From: Macrobrachium rosenbergii
Lineage: Eukaryota > Arthropoda > Malacostraca > Decapoda > Palaemonidae
DNA length: 64,000 nucleotides
NCBI RefSeq assembly: GCF_040412425.1
Contig: NC_089766.1
Coordinates: forward strand, 12,341,008-12,405,007
Direction of reading: 5' to 3'
Shown here: in pieces, positions 36,656-48,545 of the stretch
How the letters are laid out: the number at the start of each line of letters is the position of its first letter
Numbering within the stretch: position 1 is the stretch's first letter
Made by a program: the position numbers and the translations under genes
Notes under the pieces: model-generated
What the model was told of the DNA's origin: nothing
Database searches by the model: none
The model's input: only the letters and a program-made list of their open reading frames with translations

Positions 36656-37195
36656 AACTTTTCTGTCCATTTGCAGGATTTTGTGAAAGTCGCTGAACAA
36701 AGTTTGTTTCTGCTGTTCCAGGGAACAGTAGATTATAGATTTCCCACTTACAGATTTTTTCATGGGTATATATTTAAGCTGTTGCACTTTTATTTCAACT
36801 GAAATACATGAAATGATGCAGACTACTGAATTTGAGTAACCATGCTAATGTATACTGTTTGAAAAAGCTGTTTACACAGAGAGAGCAATGGCAGTTTCAG
36901 GTGAAAGCTTTCATAAGTATAAAACTAGATAAGGAACAACAATATGACTCCTGAAAAAAACAAGTTATGAAATTCTTTCTACATCATGTCCTTTCAGCTG
37001 AAGTTTCAAAGTGAGGAAATGGATCAAGAGAGTGAAGGTTATTATTTGCTTTGGTGAGAAATATTTTGCTCTATTACGATATACATTTGTAATCTTGCAA
37101 CATTTCAAGTAAGAAATTGTCTTGTAAGGCAATGATTTGGCATTAATACAGTATTAATTACCTAAGGGGTGTCAGTTGAAGCAAAGTTAAGTATA
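36656..37195. other. Stretch with one further open segment
   Basis: After 'CTGTCCATTTGCAG' (36676) a frame stays open to 36802, reading 'DFVKVAEQSLFLLFQGTVDY' at its start. No donor or family is recognised. The candidate exon at 36998-37053 also lies here. Confidence 0.3.
36998..37053 (+). CDS. Candidate 56-bp exon
   Basis: Acceptor 'ATCATGTCCTTTCAG' and donor 'TTTG|GTGAGAAA' flank an open segment reading 'LKFQSEEMDQESEGYYLLW', phase 0 to 2. In-frame TGA follows directly if not spliced. Acidic, not recognised. Confidence 0.2.
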
Positions 37196-37405
37196 CCTTA
37201 GTTTTACCAGACCACTGAGCTGATTAACAGCTCTCCTAGGGCTGGCCCGAAGGATTAGACTTATTTTACGTGGCTAAGAACCAATTGATTACTTAGCAAC
37301 GGGTCCTACGGCTTATTGTGGAATCCGAACCACATTATAGTTAGAAATGAATTTCAATCACCAGAAATAAATTCCTCTAACTCTTCCTCAGCCGGCCGGA
37401 GCAAA
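37196..37405. repeat. Dispersed decapod-type repeat, family B
   Basis: Begins 'TTAGTTTTACCAGACC', contains 'AGCTCTCCTAGGGCTGGCCC', 'GTGGCTAAGAACCAATTG', 'GGAATCCGAACCACATTA' and ends near 'GCCGGCCGGAGC'. I recall the consensus as a frequent repeat in decapod genomes; in this window there is one clear copy. A B-box-like word (GGTTCGGATTCC) is present on the minus strand without a properly placed A box. Confidence 0.55.
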
Positions 37406-38489
37406 ATTCCATACCTAAGGTATGTCAGTTGAGGCAAAATTCCATTGTCAAGTATGTACAGTGTAGCCTTAACTTGCAATAACAGACCCACAAGCAAGTG
37501 CTTTTTAGAGATACAGTCTGTTTTAGGAGTCCATTCCCAAGCACATTCTTATAAATTAAGAAAGAAAGAAGTTGGACAATAGAGCAAAGGGAATGGAAGA
37601 GCAGTAAGAGGCAGAAAGCAGTGCAACTTGGGAAGTTGCAGAGAACCTTCATCCTTATTTTCTGTATACTATGTACTGTAAAGCAATTTTGAAGTAGAGG
37701 ATTAGTGTCTACAAGTGTTACCATTTAAACTTTTCGTATGAATTCCATTTAAACTTTTCGTATGAATTGTTATGTTACAATCGTTCTCCTTTATTTGTGA
37801 AGCTGAAGTAAAACCAATTAGCACAGCTTGTTTTATTCAAGTATTTTTTTTTTTTATGATAGAAACCTTATTTGAAAATTAGTTCTGCAAGCAACCGACT
37901 TCTTGCCTGGTTACAGAAAATTGAAGTTAAAAGGAAAATTTATCAACTGAAACAGATGTTTGCATTTAAGTCATTTAAATTATTTTGACACTTGTTCTTG
38001 TATTTATTTTACAATGAACGTTGGACCAATATTAGTATTCATAGTATGTGAAGCGTCAGTAGGATATGTGCACAACTGAAGGAAAGACTACAACCTAGAA
38101 GATAAGATTGGTACTTTAAATCCAAGAATTTTTAAGGCTGTAGGGTAGCCAAAGCTGATGATGTCATCATCCACCAAAGACAGCTCAAACATTGCTCCTG
38201 AAAGTACTGAATCTTATAAAAGACAGGCACAGAAGAAATGATCCATAAATTTTACAGTTCTATCATTTAGTAAGTGTACCCTGTCAAAGTAATTTTACAA
38301 AGATACAAAGATTTGATATTTTAGTCTGCTTGGTTGTCCACAACATCCAAAATAAAAATGAGCAAAGCAAGCCTTTGCATTTGCCAGATTGGGAGAATGA
38401 GAGAAAATGTTGTTGAAGGCCTCATTAGTTCCCTATGTGCAAAGCTGGGGATCACTCTAGTTTTCCCTCTATTGATCAGTGCACTGACC
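37406..38489. other. Stretch without recognised gene
   Basis: Has a 24-bp tandem duplication at about 37722-37769 (CATTTAAACTTTTCGTATGA). Otherwise intron-like. Confidence 0.5.
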
Positions 38490-39110
38490 TTGTCATCACC
38501 ACTCTTACTCAGCCGAAGGGATTTCAGTAAACTTGGTACAAAATCTGTTATTGTGACTTCTTACGTGGTTGAAGGGATTCCAATCAACTTTAGTACAAAA
38601 GTAAATTTTGGTCAAACTTTATATAGAGAAAACCAAAAGCAAAGATGTGTTGAAAGGAAGATCGTCTGTGTGTCTGTCAGTGTGCTGTCACATCTTGACA
38701 TCAGCCTCTATATGGTTGAAGGAATTTCAGTCAGACTGTGTGAAGTAGTTGCACACAAGGAGAAATTGCCCAATTTGTGAGTCCATCACAGTTACCATGC
38801 CATCACAACTCCTCATATGGTTAAAGGGATTTAAGTCAAACTTGGTTCAGATGTAAACATACACAAGTGCAAGAAAGGACAACATCGAACTTCATATCCA
38901 TCAATCATTGTCCATCTTACCTTATCATCATAACTCACTTGAATTAATTTTAGTTTGACTTACAAAGATAGGGCAATGTGGTTAGATGTGTATGAAGGGA
39001 GTTTGCCAGTCTGCCTGTTTTTATTTTTATGCCTGTATGCTTCATTTACTTAATCACATTTTCCACTTGTTGAACGGATTTTCCTTTACTCTCAGTGTGC
39101 TTGTTCAAGT
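38490..39110. repeat. Diverged tandem repeat, five or six irregular units
   Basis: The core 'TATGGTTGAAGGGATTTCAG' with 'TCAAACTTGGTACAAA' recurs in degraded form near 38500, 38560, 38700, 38815, 38940 and 39065, 60 to 140 bp apart and usually preceded by CATCACAACTC-like words. The 148-codon frame at 38334-38780 reads through these units (VVEGIP / MVEGIS) and is probably a by-product. Confidence 0.65.
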
Positions 39111-41097
39111 GCATTGACAATTTGGTATTTTTGGGAGGGCTGTAATGTACAGTGAGGTATATTAACTGTGGACTAAAATTTTGAAGAAGCTTCATCTTGA
39201 GATTGATTTCGATTTTGAAATAAGTAAATTTCATGTTGTTTTGATGTGAAAGTTTATCAATTCCAATTTGATTGCTGTTGAAAGGCCGTAGCAAGAACGT
39301 TGCTTATGAATTGCAGAGAAAGCAAGAACTTTACTAACAGGCTCGTATAGATCACAAACTTGCTTCTAGAAACATGAAGTTACATGGTATTGCATCAGAG
39401 TGAAATAATGGGACATGCTTGTGTAAATGAAGATGTGTAATGTATCATTGCTGTTAATCCGAGTCTCTTTATTAAAAATTGTTTAGGAGTAATGTCAACA
39501 TCGAAAAGGAGAATGAACAGGGATTGTATTTATGATGACATTGCAAGAAATTACTGTAATCAACAAGGTTGAATGTAGTAGCAAAACCAGATGGTCTCCG
39601 GAAATCACTCCAGAGTATGAAGTGCATTGGAAGTAAGATGTGTAAGTTTTGTGAAGTTGAAGAACATCTTGAAAAACCTGCAGCATAAATTCCATGAAGT
39701 AACTCACCATCAGGTTTTTAGGTATCATTTATGCCTTGTCTTGAGGCATGCTGAGGTACCAGGAGCAGGGTTTCTTGAAGTTTGCAAGGAAATTACCTGT
39801 GGATCAGGTTTGCTCAAGACTTGAAAAACTTTTTAGAAAGTGTTAAAGTACTTTCTTCTTTTCAAGAGAATTTAAAGGCAGGAAGAAGAAGGTATATGAA
39901 GATTGAAAGGTGTTCAACCGTAGATAGTTTGCAGAACACTAGAACTGAAATGCTGATGTCAGATTATCTGGTGAAACTGGACCCACTTAATATATATAAG
40001 CAGTATATAGCATTATCATAATTTACCATTGGTATATCTATTTGGTCATCCATTCCAGAATATATGAATTCCAGATCTACAGGAATTAATTAAATCCCTT
40101 TAGGGGTAAAGTACTGTAGTTTATATCCAAAGGTCACCCAAGAAATCTAAGAACTTCGATGCTGCTTGCCTTAGCAGTAGATTACCAAATGGGTGCGCCT
40201 GATTGTAAGGCTTTTTCACTTCAAAGACAGCATTATCCTTTAATAATAATTAGTAAACAAAAATGCAGTAGGAGGACATGACAATCAATTCCATGTTGGC
40301 ACTAAACTGGCCTGCAAGACAAACTTGACACATTTTACATGTGTAAATTTAATCGAGATAAGTTTGTATGCAGCTGTTACTCTCAAGCTATTATGCAGTT
40401 TTAGATTTTCAAGCAACAAGACAGTTCAAAGAGTAATGAAGTTTTTATGTATTAAGTTAGATTTATATACTTAAAAGTTGGAATTAAATTCCATAAACTT
40501 TTAACTTGAGTACTACTGTAATACAGTGTAATGTGACACGAATTATATACAGTTACTGCTAGATGCATTTATTAGGTCTCAATGAATGTGTGAGAAGCTT
40601 GTACAATATAGAAGTGTCACATATGATAAATTTTGGAAAACTTTGAAAGCGTTGCTTAAATCCTGTATGTAATGTGTAAATTGACAAACATTATTAAATA
40701 AAAAGTATGAAGATAGACGTGAGCATATAGAACTAATCGACAAGTCAGCCTTGGATTGCAATATTCCACCAATGGCAGTGAAAAATTTTTCAACCTTTAA
40801 AGAAATATGCTGATTTTGCCGTGGAAATTCAACAAATGAAGTCTGAAGAAAAAAATAATCGCCAAATGAAGACACAACACTGCTTGATGATTGAAAGATG
40901 CCTTACTACAAAATTGCAAGAGGAGATCCATGTCATTGTTGCATGTTTCCCCTGACAATACAGTGAGTTGCACGTTTTATGAAGAGGCTGTTGCAAAGAC
41001 TAAGGAAAAATGCAATTTTTTGACATAGATTAGCCACAATCAGTCAAGCATTGTTGACAACATAGATATTTTAATTTTATGAAGTTCGCGTATTACC
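39111..41097. other. Stretch without recognised gene
   Basis: Several medium frames (plus 39627-39824 and 39782-40021; minus 40579-40875 with 'FPRQNQHISLKVEKFFTAIG') look like worn coding sequence, possibly a decayed transposase. No catalytic motif could be placed. Confidence 0.35.
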
Positions 41098-41352
41098 TCA
41101 ATCCAAAGTTGTTATAAGATGTTCAAGTGATGTTTGAATATCACATTCTTTCAGTTCTGTTTGATCTCGCATATCAGAAGCTGGTAATGCATATGGAAGA
41201 TAATCTTGCAAAATGTAATGTTGAAGATACTTAACGCATTTGGTAATCAGCTTGCTCCAAACATGGTGTGTGGGAGTTGCATGAGCTGATGTAATTGCTG
41301 TGCAAACATGGATCTTTTCCTTAAGTGATAGGGTCTTCACCTGGCGGCCTTA
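41098..41352 (-). CDS. Coding-like open segment, unknown product
   Basis: On the minus strand an open frame follows a TAA just upstream and reads 'GRQVKTLSLKEKIHVCTAIT', then 'THHVWSKLITKCVKYLQHYI', ending 'SLEHLITTLD' and TGA. Residue composition is protein-like (balanced K/E/L/H, few low-complexity runs). No ATG starts it and no acceptor with a good pyrimidine tract is seen, so it may be an exon with a poor site or part of a decayed element. Confidence 0.3.
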
Positions 41353-42975
41353 GCAGTTACTACTACAGTGAAAAGGCACATTCCACCATGACTGTATTGT
41401 CATTGCGGTGTATGTGTATTTTATTCATCTGGAACAGGTCTAATGATGGGATTCAAGGTCACATTTGTGAACTGGTTGAAACAAGGATTATGTAGTAAAG
41501 AAGACATTGGTACCGGTTGAAAAACTGAATAGGCAGAAGCATTTACTGTATTAATGAGTTGACCAGTCGTTTTGGGTGAAGGATGGAGAGGTATAGTACT
41601 TGGTGGTGGTTATTGTATAGACTATTTTTTTTTTTATAGAAATATAAAAAGTAGTCAACTTAATTCTAGGTTGGCAAGAATTTTGAATTTTATCTCTAAT
41701 AGACGTAAAGCGTTGAATAGTTGAACACCCCAGTGATTGTTATTTTTACTTGCCATAAATCGTTGAATAGTTGAACACCCTAGTTCCTGAGTTTGTAGGC
41801 CAAATTTTCGTGTTAATTTATTTCTGGTAAATGTGCACTTGGTTGAGTAAATGTAACTTGCATTAATACAAAATAGTTTAGGAGCCTTAAATCACATTTT
41901 TGAACCTGAGTAGGACTTGCCAGTAGGGTATGTTCGTAAACGATCCGCTTGAAGCTGAAGCAAAGTAAATTTGGCGAAGAGACCGACCGCAATACCAGAG
42001 AATGAGTTCAGATTCAGGTGGCCTCATGAGGAAAGGTGAAAGTTTTATATCAGGCTTGAAAGAACTGTGAAAGTTGTTGAGGGAAGTGACAGGTGGCTGT
42101 TGAATGTACCTCAAAGTAAAATGCCATTAGTTTGTATTAATTTTACACAGTACCGTAGAAGCACAACACTCTGATAGGCCAAACTTGAAGCTTTTAGTAA
42201 CACTGGGAATCATGAATGGAAGTCTGGCTGTCAGTGTGTGGAAAAACGTCACAAAACCTTAACTACCCTTCGAAATTATTCCAGCATGTATATGAAGCCT
42301 AACATACAAAACAAATCTGTATCCAAAGGAAACGTTCGTGTATTCTTTTGTAACTAAACGAAGTGTAAGTGCAGTAAAAAATATAACACTGTTAGTGACA
42401 GGAAATGCCTAACATTAAAAACAGTGTGAACTGACACTGCATATTTAACCACGTAAGGAAAATTTCATACAGTTATGGTGTCTGCTTATATAATGTACAG
42501 GAATGCTTGATAAGTTTACATTTTGTCAAATTTATAGAAGGTAAGCATCTAAGTGAGATGGAACACTGCGTGCCAGGGCCAGTTTGGTCGTATGGAAAGA
42601 GACTGCATGAAAGTGTTTCCTTGACTGATTAAGGGTCGAGTTTGATAAGAATGCAAAGGATAAACTGGATTGCACAGAAGTGTTGGAAAACGATGGTCTA
42701 GGCAGTACAAGTGAATGTTATTGATGAAACATAAAAAAAAAAAAATTAATTTATCTGAGGATAAACTGATGGGTTTGGTGGAATTGTCAGCACGTGAAAG
42801 GATATGAAAGTTAATTAAATTCAGGATGATGCAGTTATAGTATGATTGGGAAAGTGACATCTGTATCCACAAGAGCACAAGCATGTACTCTGACACTTTA
42901 TTGTCAGTGCTGGTAATGAGGTTTGTATGCATTTGTGCGAGATGTATCAGTTATGAATGTTATAATTTCAGATTA

Positions 42976-42978
<3 letters not shown>
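41353..42978. other. Stretch without recognised gene
   Basis: Contains a direct repeat of 'CGTTGAATAGTTGAACACCC' at about 41712 and 41761. Minus frame 42549-42932 (127 codons) has no recognised domain. Confidence 0.45.

Positions 42979-43034
<56 letters not shown>
42979..43034. repeat. (TA)n microsatellite
   Basis: 28 AT units. Confidence 0.95.
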
Positions 43035-43037
<3 letters not shown>

Positions 43038-44934
43038 ATGTTTTCATTTTTTTATTCTGGCCGGTGAATGTGTAAACTAGTGACTTGATTTTTCTCATGT
43101 TTTATTGCAAAAGTATTTATGACATTATCAGTAACCGCAGTGCAGATTATTTTGAAATGAGACATGAAAATACTGAACTGTTCACACTAGTGGCTAATGT
43201 GCTTCACAATAAAAAAAAAATACCAATTGATAACAGTTGAAAATGTTTATTTAAAGCTTACACTATTTACCAGAACACGCCAGGGGGAAGTGAAACAAGA
43301 GAAATTTAAATTGTTTTTGGGACGACGAAGAAATACTCAAAATGAACATGTAGTCACATCAGATGTTAAAAAGCTGTCAACTTGCTAAGCAAGCTGCTTC
43401 CATGGGAGAAATTGTGGGGTAAATGAATAATGTGGTAAAGCAACACGAACATAATGTAAATAACAAAATGTAATACAGAAAAATGTAGACAATTGCGCGT
43501 AACATTTAAAAGGCACCATTCAGCCTGTTTGAAGCCCAGTCCATAATATGTAAAGGAGACATCTAAACAAATCGCTTTGTTAGAAATTGCAGTAAAAAAG
43601 TGGAATGGTGGTGACTGATGCAGAATTGTCTTGCTGCAATACTGTGGGATAACTCCAGGATATAGGCTAATGCTTAAGTGAACTACATATGGGCACGGAA
43701 GCATGTCCACGTAGCACACTTTTGTTGGCCAAATGAGTGTTTTTGTACCAACATAACGACACCGTTATGAACATCAGCACCGTACGGTTTCCCTTTCGCG
43801 AAAATGTTGATGTTAGGTACTAAAACACAAGCCTGCGGTCCATAGAAGCAGAACTTTTAAATCTGTACCATGTGAGAGCCTCCAGATAGGCCTAAGTGGG
43901 GACCTGGGCTTGGGCCACGTGATATAAACTGGTTTTGGGTCGGAGATCCCGGTCATAACATTTAACATCAACGGTTATTAGTATGAGATGAATGTGATAT
44001 TAAATTTAGTTCAATAAGCACAAGCAATAGTTTAATCTGCTTTAACACTATCTTAGTGCGTGTCAGGCACTAGAAACGTCACACTAAACCATTTGACAAT
44101 GTTCTTTTTCAATGACACCAGTCAAGCATAACAACAGAAAGCAACGTTATGTCCATCAACATGTGGTCGACATGTGCTTGTCAATTCTAGGTTAATTTGT
44201 AAAAAAAAAAAACAGCTAGTCTTCAAAGTGTGCTGAACAAGTTCCCAGTTTGAAAGGCTCTGAGTTTAAATTGACGGTTCGTACTGGTAAATCCGGAGAC
44301 AAATTTTTCGAAAGGTTTCAAAAGTATTAGTAATCCCTCAAAAACTGAGCTGCAGGCCTGTGAATATTATGCGTTTTATATTTTACCATCGTATCCGTAC
44401 ATTTTTCAAGTGGTGGCAGTATAAGTGAAGGTCAAGAATGCAAATCCCTACACCCACGGACCAAGATACATTCATCCTACGTACGTATACAGTATCGGCA
44501 CACAAAATCACGAGGCATGGATACTTAATGTGGTACATGGTGATTTAGTACTGTACAAAATGCAATCTTTCTCTTGATCGTCGTATGACGGGAAAAAATT
44601 AAACTGTAGAATTAAACGAGAATTACAATAAAACTAAATTATCTGGAACAATAAAAACGTGAACAGAAACTCGTATAATTATCGTGCAAAATTTATGGGT
44701 AAAAATTGTTGTGACCATTTAACATTTTTAAAAAAGTTCAGTTATGTACAGCTGTATATATATACACGTATGTATATACATATGACTAAAGTATGGTGTT
44801 AAATAGACTGTTTTCCATGGAGTAATTTATGTGCATTGTTTAGAAAAGAACGGTAATAGTACAAGAAAAAAGGCAATGACACTAATTTAAAGTAGTCCTG
44901 TTGGCTTAGTTTGGTAACTGCTTGAACATACATT

Positions 44935-44935
<1 letters not shown>
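43035..44935. other. Stretch without recognised gene
   Basis: 43720-44000 is richer in GC and CpG than its flanks (ACCGTACGG, TTTCGCGAAAATG, and an E-box-like CACGTG near 43917). A regulatory role is possible but unsupported. Minus frame 43366-43719 lacks recognisable domains. Confidence 0.4.

Positions 44936-45008
<73 letters not shown>
44936..45008. repeat. (CT)n microsatellite
   Basis: About 36 CT units. Confidence 0.97.
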
Positions 45009-45012
<4 letters not shown>

Positions 45013-46012
45013 ATATCATGTGAAGTGTAGAAATGTCACTGTGAATAGGAATTGAATATCTGATGTAAGGCGACTGATGTACACCAGAAAGCGAAAATCT
45101 CGTTTATGAGGGTACCATTGGATTTAATTGCCATTAGCCCATCGTGAATTGAAAGAATTTTGTTTAAGAGGTATTTCCCTTACCACCCGTTCACGTTTTC
45201 TTCGGGTGTGAATGTTCTTTTACCATTTAGGACTGTATATCATTCTGTCTTCAGTTGTTTGAAATTTTTGTCTCAAAAGATTCAACAACAAAAAAAAATG
45301 CTATTCCCAGTGCAACATCAAATGAAACGCGCTAGTTAGGTCCAGAGTTCGTCTGGGCAGTCTTCATATATGGTATAAAAATTATGCTTAAATAACTTTG
45401 CCATGTGTGTTATTATTTTGGGTTTTGAAAAACTTAAAGATGGAGTGAATTGCATTAACTGCATATGATGTGGGTTCAGGTCCTAAGTAAATCAAGTTGC
45501 AGTAGCCATACTGTAGAGTATGGTAGCTGCATCAAAAATACTTTTTACAACAAATGAATGCAAGTAAACCACTTGTCTCGCAGATCTGCATTAGTACTAA
45601 TTGGTGCTCAATTTTGATTGCAGGGACAGGATTAATTAAAAGCAGCAGTTGAGAAAAGTGATATATAGTCATTACAGAGTGTAGTTGATATTGTGGTGCT
45701 CTTAATTTAAGGAGCAGCAGAAGGACTGTAACAGTTATACAAGCTGTTTGGACAGCCGAAGACCACCGGATAATTATTGTGAGTATAAGAATCGAGATTT
45801 CGGTCGTTGTAGTTTTTGAATTTGTGGTCTATGTTGAGTACGTCGTCATTTTGACGCCAAAAGGTTTAGATGAACATTCAGTCGGTTCTCACGCTGGAAA
45901 TCATAGAAAGGAGAGAGGAAGGGACTGGTTGCTCTGTGAAGTGAAATATTTCAATGCCACCTGTCCTTTTAGTGAAGCAAAGAAACAAACGGCCAACTCT
46001 ACAGGTTATGTA

Positions 46013-46014
<2 letters not shown>
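45009..46014. other. Stretch with one weak coding-like segment
   Basis: A frame from 45779 runs into the following (CT)n. Its first part has a hydrophobic stretch ('ISVVVVFEFVVYVEYVVILT'), then a charged part ('GNHRKERGRDW'). No family and no start context; not called as a gene. Confidence 0.3.

Positions 46015-46099
<85 letters not shown>
46015..46099. repeat. (CT)n microsatellite
   Basis: About 42 CT units. Confidence 0.97.
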
Positions 46100-46101
<2 letters not shown>

Positions 46102-46534
46102 GAAATGAAATGTAACTTAGTTTTTCCGTAAACGTATTGGACAATTTGGCTGCGGTATTTATTTCTGGTGCGAGTTTTCTAAAGAACCACTTTAACCAAG
46201 GGTTTTTTTTTTTCTGCCCAATTACACTAAAGTATATGTAGTTTGTTAGTTTTCATGGTGCTGGAACTTTTACTTGTTTTCATATGATTTTTTCGCCATT
46301 TTTAATAACAATAATGATCAATTACCGGTCTTTGCTTTCGCAGCTGACAGTCATTCTGTAAAAATGTAATTTTTCGATCAAATTATTCAGGACAGATTAC
46401 TGTTTTGTATAATCGCCATAATTGTGATAATTTATGTTAAAAATATCCGAGAACGTTGAGGCTTTGCGCCAAGAAGTGCCTTTTGTATCTGAAGCTACTT
46501 AATTGGCTGGGAAGCAGGTATCAAATACAAGCTT

Positions 46535-46563
46535 GGCATACGTGACTACTTGTCACGTATGCC
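46535..46563. other. Perfect 12-bp hairpin
   Basis: GGCATACGTGAC (46535-46546), a 5-nt loop, and GTCACGTATGCC (46552-46563). It sits exactly at the 5' boundary of the family-A repeat copy at 46561. It could be a transcribed stem-loop or an insertion scar. Confidence 0.7.
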
Positions 46564-46830
46564 GTCGATGCACCTCACGGGGTGCAATGTAGGCATTACT
46601 AAAGGTTCTTTGCAGCGTCCTTTCATTCATTCCTTTTACTGTACCTCCATTCATATCTATCTTCCATCTTGCTATCCACCCTCTCCTGACAATGATTCCA
46701 CAGTGGAACTCCGAGGTTTTCTTCCTGTCACACCGTTTAAACTTAACTACTCAGGTTCCCTTCCAGCGCTGAATGACCTCATAGGTCCCAGTGCTTGGCA
46801 TTTGGCGTAATCTGTATATTCCATCCATAT
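46561..46830 (+). repeat. SINE-like dispersed repeat, family A, copy 2
   Basis: Starts 'GATGCACCTCACGGGGTGCA', contains 'GTAGGCATTACTAAAGG', 'TTTGCAGCGTCC', 'CTTTTACTGTACCTCC' and ends with 'CATAGGTCCCAGTGCTTGGC' and an AT-rich tail. It has a 20-bp loss in the GGCCC/CTGCAACCCC part relative to copy 3. Confidence 0.85.
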
Positions 46831-47569
46831 CATGTAGGCGTTCTGTTCGTGTATGCGTGTGCGCATGCGTGGGAGAGGTAACGTCGAAGGTAATTATATC
46901 CATGAGCGTCATTTTCATGAAAACGCTTGTGCATATTAAGTATTTGCATGAGAAATGTGCGGCTGTAATACTGAGATATATATACTGTCATTTCCTACGT
47001 ATGAAATGTCTCGTATGCCTTGGTTTAGTTGAATGGTGTGCTGCAGATGTATAGGCCTACAGTATCTTTGTATCCAAAAGTCTGAAGAATTCGAGAAGTT
47101 AAGAGAGCAATGTGGTTATTACAATTACATACCTCTGGTAAATGACTTCCCTTGGTTGCGTCCGTGGTACCTGTGGAACTACCTGCATAATATCATCGTT
47201 AGAGTTCGTTAACATATTGCATATGTGAATGAAATGTCTTCATACAAATTTGAGAAGCTGGTTTACCAAACATATCTTGACATTTACCTATAAGGTGGGG
47301 ACTGTCCCCACCTAGCAGGTACTTGGCCGTCCAAGAACAAGTTCACCAGTAAGAGAACTTGTCGAATTGGATGAGACTTCTCCGTTTAAACATTTTACAT
47401 TATATCGACTACAAAGCATGTTTATAACAATTTGATGATAAGGCTGGGTCTGGAAACTTTTCGAATTACCTTTATGATATTCATCTTCTTGTGAGATTTT
47501 ATCTCAAAATATTCAGGCAAAAGAACTGTCAAATCTGTGTGTCTCATGAAATGATTAACTATAGACTTT
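46831..47569. other. Stretch with a short dispersed-repeat fragment
   Basis: About 47115-47150 ('GCAATGTGGTTATTACAATT' onward to CTGGTAAATGAC) matches the segment at 59570-59612 next to the tRNA-derived SINE. The rest is unassigned. Confidence 0.5.
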
Positions 47570-47945
47570 TCACCCTGTCTCTTCCCCCTCACCCACTTCT
47601 TCCCTCTCACCCACTTCTTCCCTTTCCCCTGTTCGCGCGGTTCCTCCAGCTACCACTCCCTTTCCTCGCAATCTTCAACACGGCCCCCTCCCTCATTACC
47701 CCCCGACTCTTTCCTTTCAATATCTGAATAAGAAAGGCCACAACATCCCCAACCATTCTCGTATGAGACCCAGCCATGTGTCCTTCCACCCCAAGTTCAC
47801 CATTACCGTCAAAGTCTTCCCTCACCTAATCCAGGCTCTTTCACCATCCAAACCTTCCCCGCCATTACCCCATCCAACCCCCTACCTATCCCTATAACCG
47901 AGGCCACCGGGAGTACACGCTTACACACCTACAACCCTAACATAG
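47570..47945. other. C-rich, pyrimidine-biased segment
   Basis: Strong C+T bias on the plus strand (repeats of CACCCACTTCTTCCCT, runs of CCCC), unlike the AT-rich flanks. The minus frame at 47607-47825 follows from the bias and is glycine/arginine rich. Could be a retroelement untranslated end or a purine/pyrimidine tract able to form unusual structure; not assigned. Confidence 0.5.
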
Positions 47946-48255
47946 CAATGCCTCAATTCTCGTAGTAAGGGTAACAGCATTCAAGAACAACCAATTGTCA
48001 TTTCTTTCTGCTTTAGTATATTGAAGGCTTACCTACATCTGTATTTTAAAAGAAATTGATAAAGAGGAAAGTAATATAGACTCGGTATATTTTCACATGT
48101 AACAGATGGTTTGGACCAGGAATGTAAAACAATTTGCGTTTACTTACATGACTAAGAACTCGAGATTAAAGCAGCAAAAGAAGTTCAGTTAAACACTGAA
48201 GATTGTAAAGGGGATGGTTATGTCATCACTTTGGATGAATGAAAGAATTAATAAT

Positions 48256-48545
48256 GAATTTTAGGCCTTGAAGCCAAGCACTGGGACACATTGAGTCTTT
48301 CATTGATTCAGACGGAAAAGGAGTGGAGTGGCTGTTCTGCAAGAAGATAAAGAGATCCAGAAAGTGAGATGAAGTACAAGGATCTGAAGGTGAAAACCAC
48401 ACAGTTGTGAGGATGTAAAATAAGAGGTTGGACATAGGATGGAAAACAGGAAGCACTGGATGCAGATGGGGTATAATGGATAATGGGCACTGCAAACACC
48501 TTTTGTAGATGCCAATAGTGCACCACGCGAGGTGCACTTATATCG
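48256..48545 (-). repeat. SINE-like dispersed repeat, family A, copy 4 (diverged)
   Basis: On the minus strand it runs from 'AAGTGCACCTCGCGTGGTGC' to 'GTCCCAGTGCTTGGC' and 'GGCCTAAAATT'. The middle is more diverged than the other copies; three minus-strand frames over it are incidental. Confidence 0.75.

Noticed and set aside
37280..37340. tRNA-derived origin of the family-B repeat
   Set aside because: A GGTTCGGATTCC word exists, but the A-box-like word lies on the wrong side of it.
42549..42932. 127-codon minus-strand frame
   Set aside because: Contains a poly-F stretch from a T run and no recognisable domain; length is possible by chance in 64 kb.
43366..43719. 117-codon minus-strand frame
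   Set aside because: No recognised motif or start; likely chance.
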